A DNA stretch of 64,000 bases from Lactarius indigo (Eukaryota; Basidiomycota; Agaricomycetes; Russulales; Russulaceae): positions 620,001-684,000 of the forward strand of contig JAFKAC010000016.1 of assembly GCA_025766275.1 (NCBI GenBank). Reading direction: 5' to 3'. Shown piece by piece: positions 22,505-32,949 of this stretch. Position 1 is the first letter of the stretch; each line of letters opens with the position of its first letter. The notes beneath the pieces are model-generated. The model was not told where the DNA came from, made no database searches, and saw only the letters and a list, made by a program, of their open reading frames with translations. The position numbers were made by a program, and so were the translations under genes.

Positions 22505-25500
22505 CTAAGTACACAAAAGTCCCATGTCATCATTGTGCTTCTGCAGCAGGACACGCGGTAGTGACTTTGTAAAGCCATCCGCAACCATATCCACAGTAGG
22601 AGTTCTAATGAGGGTGATGGTCCCCTTTTCGATGTACTCCCGAATGACATGATGCCGTATGGCAATGTGCTTAGACCGTCTCCCAGTGACAGGGTTCAAG
22701 GCCAAGTCAATGGCACCCTTATTGTCACCATGAAGTGGGATGGGGTCGTCGACCTTGTACCTGAGTTCCGTGAGGAAGCTCTGATACCATGCAGCCTGGT
22801 TAGCCACGTTGGTCATGGCCATGTATTCCGCTTCTGTTGTGTTTTGGGCAACAGTCTTTTGCTTGCGCGAAGACCAGCTTATTGCACTGTTAGCTAGTAG
22901 GAACACATAACCAGAGGTGGAGTGGCAGTCATCAGTCTGATCAGCCAGACTGGAATCAGTGTAGCCATGAAGGCCATCGCCATTGGCGCCATCATAGACA
23001 ATACGCATATCCATAGTTCCCACTAGGTAGGACAGGACATACTGCGCAAGTCGCAGATGTTGTGGTGAAGGATTCGCTGTGTACTGCACCAAACGTGACA
23101 CAGCGAAAGAGATATCTGGCCTAGTGCCAATCTGCACATAAAGCAGACTCCCAATCAAGGATTGGTAGTGGGAAATATCTGAGGCAGTTGCCTGCGACGT
23201 ATATTTAACTAGGTGCTCATCAGCACCAGCGGGCAAGGGTGTGTTGTGTGGTGTGGCATCAGACATGCCAAAGCGTTCAAGGACATCCTTGATATAGCCA
23301 GACTGATCTATTTCGATGCATTTAAGGGAGCGATCGCGCACAATGCACATACCAAGATAAGACTCTATCTCCCCGAGATCTGTCATCTCATAGCATTCAG
23401 ACAAGTCTGACTTAAGACGCTTGATTCCACTCAACGAGGGACCCAGTATAGTGATGTCGTCAATGTAGACAATAACAAAGAGTGGATCATACCCCTCTCG
23501 TTGAGGCATCACATATATGCCAGCATCAGCAAACATCTGCTTAAAGCCGAGTGCAGTGAGCACTCCATGGAATTGCAAGTTCCATGCGCGGGAGGCCTGT
23601 TTGAGACCATAGATTGCCTTAACCAGGCGACACACCTTCGTCTCAGAGCCAGTGATAGTGAAACCTTGTGGCTGCTCCATGTAAATCTCCTCATCAAGCA
23701 CGCCATTGAGAAAAGCAGACTTAACATCCATCTGATGGATGTGCCAGTCCCCCAGCGTGGCCAACGCCAGAAGTAAACGTAGCGACTCAAATCGTGCGAC
23801 GGGAGAGAAGGTTTCATCAAAATCTACACCAGGGATCTGCGTGAATCCCTTAGCCACCAAGCAAGCTCTGTAGCAGCCATCCGCTTTGAGCTTGAAGACC
23901 CATTTGGATTTTACTGCCTTACAGTTAGGCGGGAGATCCACTAACTCCCAAGTCCCATTCTTAGCTAGGGCGTCCATTTCATACTGACACGCCTTAGTCC
24001 ACTCATCTGCAGCTGCAGACCGCATGGCCTCTGCATAAGTTGCAGGGTTTTGGCCTACAAAGGCAGCAGCCAATAACTCTGCATACCCCAGACACCTGCC
24101 GCGCCATGCCACATTGTCCGCATTGAAGTATCGTGGATTGGGCACAGGGACACGAGCAGTGTGCCTTGGTGCATTGTCCATCTTGCGCAACAGCTGACTA
24201 CGCTGTGCTCGATCCTCAAATCCCCCAGGCATTTCTGGTGAGGGAGGAGGGACATGGTGCATAATGCGCGTTGCACTAGGACACAGCGGGGGTGAAGTGG
24301 GAGTGGCTTGCTCACACTTAGGTGTGGTGGGTGGAGCTGGCAAAGCAGGTGGTGGTGTGGTAGGGCGTGGTTGGACTTGTGGGGGGTCTAGAAGGTTTTC
24401 TACATCCTCCTCCTCACTACTACTGGAGTGTGCAGGGGAGGGTGCTCGCATTGGTGGTAACGCCGGCGGGTGAGGCACGGCAGTCACTGTTGTGCTAGGC
24501 ACGACTGGTGGTGAAGGTGTGGGGTGTGTCTCAATACCCTGGAGGGACGGGAAGCTACTCTTGTCGAATGTCACATCCCTGGACACTTGAACAGAGCAGG
24601 TTGAGCGGTCCCAGAGCTTATAGCCCTTAGATTCGGGCTCAAACCCGATAAGTGTGACCTCAATGGCCTTTGCATCCAATTTGCGACGCTTATCAGCGGG
24701 TACGTGCATGTACCCCTTGCATCTGAAGATGCGAAGATGTGAGACATCAGGCACTTTGCCAGAGTGCCAGAGCTCATAGGGAGTGCGCCACTTAAGCCCA
24801 CGGACTGGAGAGCGGTTATAGATGTGTACAGCTGCACACACCGCATGCTCCCAGAAGCCTTTAGACATGCCAGCTGTGTGAAGCATGGACATTGCCTTAT
24901 CCATAATGGTGTGGTTAAACCGCTCGGCTTTCCCGTTGGACTGTGGTGAACCTGGCATTGTGAGGTGATGCTCTATCCCTTTCTGCTTAAGAATGTCCTG
25001 CGTGATACTCAACATGTATTCACCACCGTGGTCAGAGTGCAGAGCGCGCAGTTTATGGCCAGACTGGGTTTCACCCCAGGCCAAATACATTTGCAGCGAC
25101 TTAGCAAACTGGTCCTTCGACTTAAGGAAGTGGACCACAGTGAACTTAGTGTGGTTGTCTATGAAGGTGGCAGTGTATGTCGAGCCTTGCAAGGACTGAG
25201 TCTGCACAGGACCAGCGAGGTCACTGTGCACAATCTCAAATTGACGAGTTGTCCTTTTGTTGGAGGACGCAGAAAAGGGTTGGCGAGTGGATTTACCCAT
25301 CTCGCACCCACGGCAGACTGTGTGGGCCGTGGTGGAGCTATCTATGTCCATGCCAGTAGTGGCAGAGGGACCATGCGCTTTGAGCGCCGCAGAGGATATG
25401 TGTCCCATGCATTCATGCCAGATATCAAGTGTGGCAGCACTTGATTTTGTGTGGGCATTGAGGCTGACGCTGGCTGCGTCCAACCAGTACAGGTTGTCCT

Positions 25501-26827
25501 CAAGGTAGCCTTTGGCCACACACTTTTGGTTGATAGATATTTTAAAGGAGCCACTGTCAAAGGCAATCTCAGCACCCTTTTGTGCTAGGGCGTGCGTTGA
25601 CAAGAAGCACATCTTCACCTGTGGTAGGTGTAGCACATTGCTGAGGGTGATAGAGATGCCCTGGCTCGTAGTAAAGATGACAGACCCAACACCCACTTGG
25701 TCTATGGTGGACTTATCCCCTAGCTGTACAGTGCCTTTAGTTGGGGTGTAGTCCTTAAAGTCAGACCAATGTGGTGTAATGTGGTGTGTAGCACCACTGT
25801 CCATCATCCAATGCACATGCGAGGCAGCATACAAGGCAACACCAATTGATTCAGAGGCCCAGTCTATGGCGGGCTCTTCGACCTCCTTAATGGAGGCAGT
25901 GGTAGGTACAAGAATGTAACTATTGGCAGCCTTGTTGCCTGCTTTCTCTTTCTCCTTTGCGTCAGCCTCGTCCTTCTTCCTCTTCCTGCAATCAGGCTTG
26001 ATATGGCCCTTTTTGTTGCAGTAGTGGCAAGTCAGACAGGAGTGGTCCTTCTTGCCCTTCTTGCCTGTCAACTTGACAGGGGCCACCTTGTTGAAGGAGG
26101 AGCCAGAGGGCCCGGCCCGGCGAGCTTCTTCCGACACTATGCGCACTATGATCTCAGCGTGCTTGAGTGCAGAAGGGGCCCCACTGGCGAGGATGGTAGA
26201 GGCCAACACCTCATAAGAGGGCGGCAGTGCATGGAGGAGAATGAGACAGAATTGAGTGTCAGTGACACCCATCTGTGTGTTGGAAAGGGCAACCCTTAGC
26301 TCATTGAGCTTGGCCAGTTGAGAGGCCATGGGTGCGGAGTCGTCGAGGTGGGCTTGAGTTATTTGGATCCACAAATTAAAGATGGTGGTGCTGCCTGAAG
26401 CACCTCCATATACGTCCTTGAGCTTGGCCCACTTGTCCTTAAAGGTAGGATAGGCAGTGTTATCTGCCACAAGCAAGTAGACATCTGGTTTGAGGTAGAG
26501 GCGGAGGTACGCCTTGGAACGACGCTGGACTGAGTCCCACTCATCTGTAGTGATACCAGATGGGGGTGTATCCAGAGTGAACACATCCTCAGCTTCGTGC
26601 AGCATGAGGATGGCCTCAATGGTCCCAGACCATTCGTTCCAACCAGTGCCATCAAACTGTTCAAGGTGGATGCCAGAGGGCATGCCAAAGGTTGCGCCAT
26701 ATGCGGCAGATACGCGTGTGGAGGGAGTGGATCCAGTAGGAGGAGGGAGTGAGCCTCCTGCAGAGCCACCAGTGGGGCTGGGAGGAGCACCAGCACCAGC
26801 AGCAGGGGTAGATGTAGAGCCAGACAT
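22505..26827 (-). CDS. Copia-2 Gag-Pol polyprotein, intact (1440 residues)
   Basis: A single frame from ATG 26827 to the stop at 22505. Gag with CCHC knuckle CHYCNKKGHIKPDC (about residue 265); protease MDSGATHH (340); integrase HHCC (WHECMGH to CRGCEMGK) and catalytic residues in HSDLAGP, HSDHGGEY and GKAERF; Pro/Ser-rich linker (800-900); RT with FSPVARFESLR, MDVKSAFLNG and FVIVYIDDI; RNase H with TDSS, TEAEYMA and HGDNKGAI, ending in the usual ADGFTKSL motif. All expected catalytic motifs are present and no stop or frameshift was found. It is the only LTR element here with an unbroken polyprotein, so it is the best candidate for residual activity. Confidence 0.96.
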   Translation of the reverse strand: MSGSTSTPAAGAGAPPSPTGGSAGGSLPPPTGSTPSTRVSAAYGATFGMPSGIHLEQFDGTGWNEWSGTIEAILMLHEAEDVFTLDTPPSGITTDEWDSVQRRSKAYLRLYLKPDVYLLVADNTAYPTFKDKWAKLKDVYGGASGSTTIFNLWIQITQAHLDDSAPMASQLAKLNELRVALSNTQMGVTDTQFCLILLHALPPSYEVLASTILASGAPSALKHAEIIVRIVSEEARRAGPSGSSFNKVAPVKLTGKKGKKDHSCLTCHYCNKKGHIKPDCRKRKKDEADAKEKEKAGNKAANSYILVPTTASIKEVEEPAIDWASESIGVALYAASHVHWMMDSGATHHITPHWSDFKDYTPTKGTVQLGDKSTIDQVGVGSVIFTTSQGISITLSNVLHLPQVKMCFLSTHALAQKGAEIAFDSGSFKISINQKCVAKGYLEDNLYWLDAASVSLNAHTKSSAATLDIWHECMGHISSAALKAHGPSATTGMDIDSSTTAHTVCRGCEMGKSTRQPFSASSNKRTTRQFEIVHSDLAGPVQTQSLQGSTYTATFIDNHTKFTVVHFLKSKDQFAKSLQMYLAWGETQSGHKLRALHSDHGGEYMLSITQDILKQKGIEHHLTMPGSPQSNGKAERFNHTIMDKAMSMLHTAGMSKGFWEHAVCAAVHIYNRSPVRGLKWRTPYELWHSGKVPDVSHLRIFRCKGYMHVPADKRRKLDAKAIEVTLIGFEPESKGYKLWDRSTCSVQVSRDVTFDKSSFPSLQGIETHPTPSPPVVPSTTVTAVPHPPALPPMRAPSPAHSSSSEEEDVENLLDPPQVQPRPTTPPPALPAPPTTPKCEQATPTSPPLCPSATRIMHHVPPPSPEMPGGFEDRAQRSQLLRKMDNAPRHTARVPVPNPRYFNADNVAWRGRCLGYAELLAAAFVGQNPATYAEAMRSAAADEWTKACQYEMDALAKNGTWELVDLPPNCKAVKSKWVFKLKADGCYRACLVAKGFTQIPGVDFDETFSPVARFESLRLLLALATLGDWHIHQMDVKSAFLNGVLDEEIYMEQPQGFTITGSETKVCRLVKAIYGLKQASRAWNLQFHGVLTALGFKQMFADAGIYVMPQREGYDPLFVIVYIDDITILGPSLSGIKRLKSDLSECYEMTDLGEIESYLGMCIVRDRSLKCIEIDQSGYIKDVLERFGMSDATPHNTPLPAGADEHLVKYTSQATASDISHYQSLIGSLLYVQIGTRPDISFAVSRLVQYTANPSPQHLRLAQYVLSYLVGTMDMRIVYDGANGDGLHGYTDSSLADQTDDCHSTSGYVFLLANSAISWSSRKQKTVAQNTTEAEYMAMTNVANQAAWYQSFLTELRYKVDDPIPLHGDNKGAIDLALNPVTGRRSKHIAIRHHVIREYIEKGTITLIRTPTVDMVADGFTKSLPRVLLQKHNDDMGLLCT

Positions 26828-27583
26828 TGGGATGATTTATCTATCGCCGAGGAGCAGTCAGCAACAGTGCTTCATAGTTGCAAGACAAAGATAGAGGGGG
26901 GATACCACTCCTGTCTGTGATTCTGTAAGGCCAGAACACTAACACGTCCTGCCTCCTGATAGTATGCCAGTGATACAAGGGCTAGGCCCAGGTTGGGAGA
27001 GTCCCTTTGCCATACCATGAGCTAGCTGCCAGCCAGGATGTGTCTAAGACACAGCCTCAAATGGTTTGCGTCAGGGGGAAGGTGAAGGGATTGCTTTCAG
27101 AGCCCAAGGCTGTCTACCTCAGCCTCCTCGGCCTATTGGTTGCCTCATCGCCACGAGTGGCTTTACTGAATCCTTTCCCATTGCCGCTACAAGGCAGGTA
27201 TCTGGTTGCAGAACACCCCCCAGAGCCTGAACCAGGTTTTACACTCCCATGGTGAGGAGATCCTGCGCCCAGTGTGGAGCACCAGAGACAGCTGGCGCTA
27301 AGCTCCACAATACACAGCCCAGTGGGCCATGCACGCCTGGATATTTTGAAGTTAAGGGGCTACCAGACCCAGTCTCCTTGTGCATAGCGCAGGGGCTAGG
27401 AAAACAGTAGGGGTGAAAGTAGGACTACTGGGCAGTACATACACAGGAGGTTCCTCAGCAGAGACAAGTGGTGCCCCACTGCTCTCTGCCTTGGGCAAGG
27501 CTGGTAAGGCCCCAGACAGACCTTAGCCTGGTGTGTCCTCCTAGGAAGACAGTGACCAGCCAAGTGGAGTGGCTAGGGCACCA
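26828..27583 (-). other. Copia-2 untranslated leader
   Basis: Collinear with the Copia-1 leader at 3005-3769 and nearly the same length. No reading frame is shared between the copies. Confidence 0.7.
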
Positions 27584-27595
27584 GGGCCCATAACC
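27584..27595 (-). promoter_or_regulatory. Copia-2 primer-binding site
   Basis: GGTTATGGGCCC abuts the 5' LTR, as in the other copia elements here, matching the initiator tRNA-Met anticodon arm. Confidence 0.8.
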
Positions 27596-28199
27596 TGATG
27601 AACAGCAAGATGGAACCTATACTCACAGTGGGACAAAGTACTGTGGTGAGATAGAGGTAGCAACTGGTAAGTAGCAGAGGGGAAGTCTTGCAAGTGAAGC
27701 AGAAGTAAAGTCTGACACACAGAGCAGTGAGGAACTGATGTTACAATTGAAGGGATAAGACATACCTGGCACACAGAGCAGTGAGGAACTGATGTGGACC
27801 AGGAGCGTACAAGCCTACTACTTATACTATACAGAGGAGTGACACTACTACAAGGGAAGTAACATAGGGTCACACAATACAAGGGACGTTGTTCTACATG
27901 TGGGACAAAGGAGTGTGCTAATGGAGAACAAGGAGCCCAAAACAAAGAGAGTCCAGACTAAGATGATATCATAATGACATCACAATAAAGATAACGCTAG
28001 AAAGAGAACAAAGTAAGGAGTACAATGAAGAGTCCAGAGTAGTCCATATGATGTCATTGTACAGTGATGTCATAGAAGTCCTAGATTGTACAGATCAAAT
28101 TGAATCTAATCTAAAGCGGTCCAAATTAATCTACAGCAGTCCATATCTGTAAGTCCGGTCCATTAGAGCCGCTAAGTGCGCAAGGGTCACTTATCAACA
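27596..28199 (-). repeat. Copia-2 5' LTR (604 bp)
   Basis: Same ends as the 3' LTR. Its plus-strand first 150 bp form a different version from that in the 3' LTR, which a normal insertion would not produce. Confidence 0.95.
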
Positions 28200-28454
28200 T
28201 TCTTCTTCTCGGTATTCAATGTCAAGGGCCGGGCTAGGATCTCGTCGTACGATGTATCCGCGGTCCTGTACCCAGTCGATTCCTCCAGTTACGATGTTGT
28301 TTAGGTTGTCAGTGTTCTGTCTAATAACAAGTCTCTTTACTGTCGGATCGTTGTCTGCTGGTTCCAGTTCGAAGTAGGCGTACTGCAAATCAAGTGCCAC
28401 TGTGACTACACGTCCGTCGTTAGACTGCCTGTGTCGTTCTTTGTCTGGGAACAC
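28200..28454 (-). pseudogene. Gypsy-C Gag N-terminus
   Basis: About 85 codons (ending DPSPALDIEYREEE) cut by the Copia-2 LTR. Like the other gypsy gags here it shows no in-frame ATG at the start: reading upstream from GTG 28454 reaches a TGA after three codons. The family is recognised by position after the LTR and primer-binding site; sequence similarity to Gypsy-A/B gag is weak. Confidence 0.65.
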
Positions 28455-28485
28455 CTTTTCGCCTCATTCAGCAGCAGAGTAGCTG

Positions 28486-28496
28486 GTCTACTCTTA
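28486..28496 (-). promoter_or_regulatory. Gypsy-C self-complementary primer-binding site
   Basis: Minus-strand TAAGAGTAGAC immediately after the LTR. Its exact complement GTCTACTCTTA is at 28700-28690 inside the LTR, about 30-35 bp after a TATAAG box (28735-28730). The sequence differs completely from that of Gypsy-A/B, yet the self-match is kept. Confidence 0.78.
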
Positions 28497-28928
28497 TGTT
28501 ACGGTTCCGAGGGACCGTACACTGTTAAGTCATAAATGGAGCTGTGCTCAACATTTGGTAGAGTCGGGACTTGTTCTGCGAGCAAGTCAAGTTTTGGGGA
28601 GTTCTAGGCTCAACTCAAAGAGTATCACTAGAGAGAGGGGAGAGTACGTGGGATTCTGAGGTTAGACAAACTAGGTCGGATTCAAGAACTAAGAGTAGAC
28701 AAGCCATCGTACTACTCTACCAGCTACATCTTATAGTCGTACATACTGGGGTTTTCGGGGGCCGTTTTCTGTAAGCCACGTCACCTATCGATTGCTACGT
28801 GATACTACAAGATATGAGCACCATAAGGTGTGCTCTGACGAGTCCGATTCTTCTGTAAAACTTTCGAGGTCAAAGGTACTGAACGCACGTCGCGTGATGT
28901 GACGTCACGATGTCACGTGATCGTGACA
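28497..28928 (-). repeat. Gypsy-C 5' LTR (432 bp)
   Basis: Plus-strand TGTTACGGTTCC...ATCGTGACA. The outer end contains a near-palindrome (GTCACGTGATCGTGAC). Inserted in the gag of Copia-F. Confidence 0.85.
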
Positions 28929-29438
28929 GGAACCGTTGTCGAGACGCACCTGAGTAAGCTCAATCCAGAGGTTGAAGGCCGCGGTGAAGCCTGTCCCGCC
29001 ATAGATTTCCCGAAGACAATCGAACTTGTTCTTGAACATGGGGAAGTTGACATCAGACTTTACAGTCAAATAGACGTCTGCCGAGCAGTGGAGATGGAGG
29101 TACGCCATGGTCTTCCGTTGAATGGAAGTCCAGTCGTCCTGATCAACCCCAGTCGGATAGGTTTCGTGACTGAGAATGTCTTCAACTTCATTCAGTTGCA
29201 GGAGCGCACAGAGCGTTTCTGCCCAAGTGGACCAGTTTTGTCCATTCAAGACTTCGAGATGAGTGCCAGATGGCACCATGAAATGGTTAGAGGTGGCAGC
29301 TTTGATACACATGGCTGTCACGATGCTAGGTAGCTTGGAAGAGCCTGAGCTGGCGCCTGCGGGAGGAGCCGAGCCAGCACCTCCGGATCCAGAGCCGGAG
29401 GTACCCAAGGGTGCAGGATTGGTGGAACCAGATGACAT
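28929..29438 (-). pseudogene. Copia-F Gag N-terminal fragment
   Basis: ATG 29438, Ser/Gly/Ala-rich start, then the copia Gag core (HLEVLNGQNWSTWAETL, YLHLHCSADVYL, FNLWIELTQVRLDNGS) aligning to residues about 50-170 of Copia-2 Gag. Ends at the Gypsy-C LTR. No stop is seen in what is left. Confidence 0.85.
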
Positions 29439-30302
29439 TGATTAGAGACGTTTCTGTTGCCGAGGAGCAGTCAGCAACAGAACTGCGTAGATGAGATCAC
29501 ATGACCTTCCAACCCCGCTTGTGAAACTGTAATGGCCAGAATGCTTAGCACGTCCTGCCCCCATATGTGTGGCTTGTAAATAATAATAGTGATGTAATTA
29601 TCCCCACCTGGAGCATAAGCATGTGCTGAGCAACGCCATTTTTAAATGACGAGGTGTGCTCAGCGACGGTGCGCTTAGAGGCATCCTGGGGTCCCACGCC
29701 AAGGAGGAGCCACCCACAGCAGATTCCACAGAGGCTAGGGTAAGACCTTTGCCTGCCGTGCTGTTTAGGGGAGTCCTTGGTGAACGCCACAATGTGTGGG
29801 AAGGAACACGTCAGCGAAGCGTGCCTACAGGGAATAATCCCCGCCAGCAGAGGCCGCGCCACTCGTGTCCTGTGTAGATACTACTAATAATATGTAGTGT
29901 GGCGCAGTTGTAACAGAGGCAAGAGCTTCGGTGGAGTGACTACTGCCTGGCCTTGACACCCCAAAACCGCTCCCAACTTAATGGGCAGCAATGGCCAACC
30001 GTTCACTGGGCCTATAGCCGGGCCAAGCTCCCCCGGCCCTGCCTAATAAATCAGGATGAAAACCTGGAAATAGAAGATAGTAGTACCATAATGCGCACAG
30101 TGATGGAGGGGTCTTCCCACGCATCTCCCCATGCCTGGGGTCTGTGGCATGGGTCAAGCAAGGCTGGTTAGGCCCCAGCACGAGCCTCGAGATGCTTGCG
30201 CACCAACACGCAGAGGCGCACTCGAGTTGGGAAGGAAATAATGGATTCATGCTCACAGTATTGTATTGTGAGTAGATCTTGTCGTTTACAAATTACGGCT
30301 CA
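29439..30302 (-). other. Copia-F leader
   Basis: Non-coding; shares short words with the Copia-1 leader (for example GCCGAGGAGCAGTCAGCAAC near 29459). No conserved ORF seen. Confidence 0.55.
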
Positions 30303-30314
30303 GGGCCCATAACC
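30303..30314 (-). promoter_or_regulatory. Copia-F primer-binding site
   Basis: GGTTATGGGCCC on the minus strand, identical to the other copia elements, placed against the LTR. Confidence 0.75.
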
Positions 30315-30699
30315 TAATAAACTGCAGCAAGTGATATTAAGTCTGGCACACCAGAAGGAATGTAAGTTTCTGGAGTGCCAGTGCACAAAACATGTGAATA
30401 AATACTAGCTAATGAACGTGAATACGTGTTCGGGCATATCAGGCATAAAAGACTACGAACATACTGCAACTTCTCAACAGCATAAGTACAGGGGTTGTCC
30501 CCGATCACATGTTTGATTGTAACTAAGTAAGTCATAAAGTAATCGAATGATATGAGTCCATATATCTCAACTCTTCTACCGTTACACCTCCAGGGTGTAC
30601 TTCCTTCTGCACGTGAGATGTGGCCAACTCCCGATGCCAAGGTGTCGCGTGCGTGAGCGCACTCTCCTTCAACAAATAATATATCTACTGCATCTAACA
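30315..30699 (-). repeat. Copia-F 5' LTR (about 385 bp)
   Basis: The inner end is fixed by the primer-binding site and reads ...GCAGTTTATTA on the minus strand, with the final CA mutated to TA. The outer end is placed at TGTTAGATGCAG (30699) because it is the best TG start at a plausible distance. No second LTR copy is available to confirm it. Confidence 0.5.
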
Positions 30700-31373
30700 T
30701 GGCCTGGCTTCTGGTGATTCTTCCTCATGTTATCCTCTATCATTCAAACAAACCTAAAATGGGCAGAGAACAAGAGACTCTTGCCATGTGGAGAATCTTG
30801 CCATGCATTGTCACACTCAGTAAAAAAGGAAAGTTGGCTGTTGATCGGCGGTTGACCCAAAATAGTCATTGGGTAGTCAATGTGACTAAAAAATGAATAT
30901 TTGCAAGATTTCTGAGTTGGGGTGACTAAGATTGACTATGAATAGCCAGGCTAAGGGGCTTTGCCGAAGTCAAGCGAAGTCAACACATGGGCAATCTAGG
31001 TTGCTGGACAGCCATTTTTAGTCGTTGAGGGATAAATCTGTAGTCATTCTTGGTCTAATCTAGGTTGTCCAATGGTCACATCAAGTCAATTATGGACAAA
31101 TCTGTAGTCAATCCATAGTCAATCTCAGTCATCCTAAGTCCGATTCGACTTCTCTCAAGTTGCTCCCAGGTCCGAAAAGTCACATCAAGTCATTGATGGA
31201 CAATCCATAGTCAGTTGCGGTCAGCCAAAGCACAATGTAGGTCATTTTTTTAGTCAATTATTGTCATTTGTTGGTCAGACTTAGTCATCACGTGTACTTT
31301 TTGTGCATTTCGTAGTCAAATAGTTGGTATTTTTATTCATCTGGCAGTCATGCCAGGTCAATGGGAGGTCGTA
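30700..31373. repeat. GTCA-rich non-coding tract
   Basis: No gene seen. Between about 30850 and 31380 I count 23 GTCA on the plus strand, often as TAGTCAAT, AAGTCA or GGTCA, plus four TGAC confined to the left end (30850-30935). That is roughly ten times the random expectation for one strand. It lies just beyond the end of gene Y. It could be the subterminal repeat zone of a DNA transposon, possibly the CACTA element carrying the Tnp2 gene, but no terminal inverted repeat was found. Confidence 0.55.
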
Positions 31374-32332
31374 TCAAGTCATGTATGTACGTTGGCAAGT
31401 CCAAATATAGTAAAAAAAAAAGCCCCAAAACTTCTGAATTGAATACGAGCTAGCGAGCGAGAGCATGGCGGAGTCAAGGGCATACGCTAAGGTAATGCAG
31501 CAAGTGGCTTTTGTGACCCTTTCTTCTTGCGCTGGTAACAGGAGGTCAGAATTGGATACTGTGGACGATGAGAATCCTACCTTCTCAATGATTTCCTTGA
31601 TGGTTGACTCAGAAATGGATGCGAACTCGGGGGACTTGACAATGGCTGCAATGAGATCTGTCCAGGATAAAGTTAATACTACTGGGCTTAGAATATACAA
31701 TGTACCGTCCTTGCACTTCCCCTTTGGGGCGCTGATATTGTTGTCCCTGAACCAGGCCAGGAGCTCCGAGACTTGAAGGAGCCTGAGCGACATGGCACTT
31801 GCATGAGCACCCTAGGGGCTATGGATGAGATTGAATATTGTTACCAAACACCAATGTACCTCATCTAGCCCCACTGAAGGTCTTGTGGGTTCCGTGGTGG
31901 CAGTGGGCTGGTTCATAGAGTCGGTTCCCATGGGAGCCTCTGAAATTTTGCTGGTGGCGATGTCAGTGGAAAGAGCTGGCCACTTGATCCTGATCATGGG
32001 CCCACATAGTGGAGGTGACATTGCGATGTCGCGATATGAAGGGGTAGTAGGAAGTGGGACACGATTTGGGGAAGTAAGCATCTAAGACAGGTTGATTAAA
32101 AGCCGCAGAGGAGAGTGAATTAAAGACGTACCCCACCAGCACCAACCCAGTAATTCTCAAGACACTTGAGGGTCTTCTCAAGATATACATTGCTGATGAA
32201 TCCACTCATCTTTGGTGTTCCGGCGTTCGAGCACATCAACCTCGCTTCCTGGCACGTCTTGATAGCGGCCACCACGAGCTTGAAGGCAGTAGTGACGCTG
32301 CCGACCTCCTGCCAATTGGTAAGCGAGGACGC

Positions 32333-32949
32333 TGATGAACAGACACATAAGAACTATACTCACAGTGGACTGATAGTACTGTGGTGAGATATAGAGGGTG
32401 ACTGGAAGCAGCACAGGGGTGTCAAGCAGAGTGAAGCAAAGTGGAAGTCTGGCACACAACAGTGAGGGAACTGATGATACAATTGAGAGGAAGAGACATA
32501 CCTGGCACACAACAGTGAGGGAACTGATGTGGACCAGGAGCGTACAAGCACTACTACTTATACTATACAGGAGGGTGACACAACTACAAGGTAGGTAACA
32601 GAGTGTCACAGAATACAAGGGACGCATTGTTCTACAACAGGACAAAGGAGTGTGTGTAAAGGGAACAAGGCATGCAAGAACAAGGAAAGTCCAGACAAGG
32701 ATGATATCATAGTGACATCATAATAAAGATAAGAACTAAAGGAGAACAAAGTACTGAGTACAATGAAGTGTCCGGAGTGTTCTACATGATGTCATAGTAC
32801 ATGATGTCATACATGACGCAATGATTAGCGCTAGATTGTACAGATCAAATGTAAGTAATCTACAGGTCCAATTAATCTAATCTAAAGCAGTCCATGCTGC
32901 AAGTCTGGTCTGTACGAGCCGCTAAGTGTGCAAGGGTCACTTATCAACA
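32333..32949 (-). repeat. Solo LTR of the Copia-1/2 family in gene Y
   Basis: 617 bp, TGATGAACAG...ACTTATCAACA on the plus strand. Flanks GACGC (32328-32332) and GATGC (32950-32954) differ by one C/T at a CpG, so they are a decayed TSD. Removing it restores the gene Y frame. Confidence 0.92.

Larger units (their letters stand above)
21882..28199 (-). mobile_element. Copia-2: full-length Ty1/copia element with intact polyprotein, no TSD
   Basis: 6318 bp, two 604-bp LTRs, tRNA-iMet type primer-binding site, leader, one uninterrupted Gag-Pol and a purine tract. The flanking five bases on the minus strand differ (AAGAA before, GTAAG after). Both flanks come from Gypsy-C gag but are not contiguous. 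The simplest reading is recombination between two copia insertions in the same gag, deleting the DNA between. Confidence 0.95.
18000..28928 (-). mobile_element. Gypsy-C: third Ty3/gypsy family, split by Copia-2 and cut by Gypsy-A
   Basis: The 5' LTR (28497-28928), primer-binding site and gag start lie right of Copia-2; gag C-terminus and pol (21881-18000) lie left of it. The middle of gag is missing at the Copia-2 site, and the 3' LTR is missing where Gypsy-A begins. Gag and Pol are in one frame, unlike Gypsy-A, -B and -D. It had inserted into the gag of Copia-F at 28928. Confidence 0.88.
28929..30699 (-). mobile_element. Copia-F: 5' part of another copia element
   Basis: LTR, primer-binding site, leader and the first 170 residues of Gag on the minus strand, cut by Gypsy-C at 28928. 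Gag and leader are recognisably related to Copia-1 and Copia-2 but distant, and the LTR is different. Confidence 0.75.

Noticed and set aside
30314..30700. 128-codon minus-strand ORF
   Set aside because: Covers the Copia-F LTR almost exactly and starts at its edge; LTR read-through, not a gene.
30700..31000. CACTA terminal inverted repeat next to the GTCA tract
   Set aside because: No convincing CACTA end with a mirrored partner could be found; CACACTCAGTAAAAAAGG near 30810 is not enough.
30840..31380. CRISPR-like or tandem-repeat array
   Set aside because: GTCA words are irregularly spaced with no constant repeat unit; a eukaryotic element context also argues against CRISPR.
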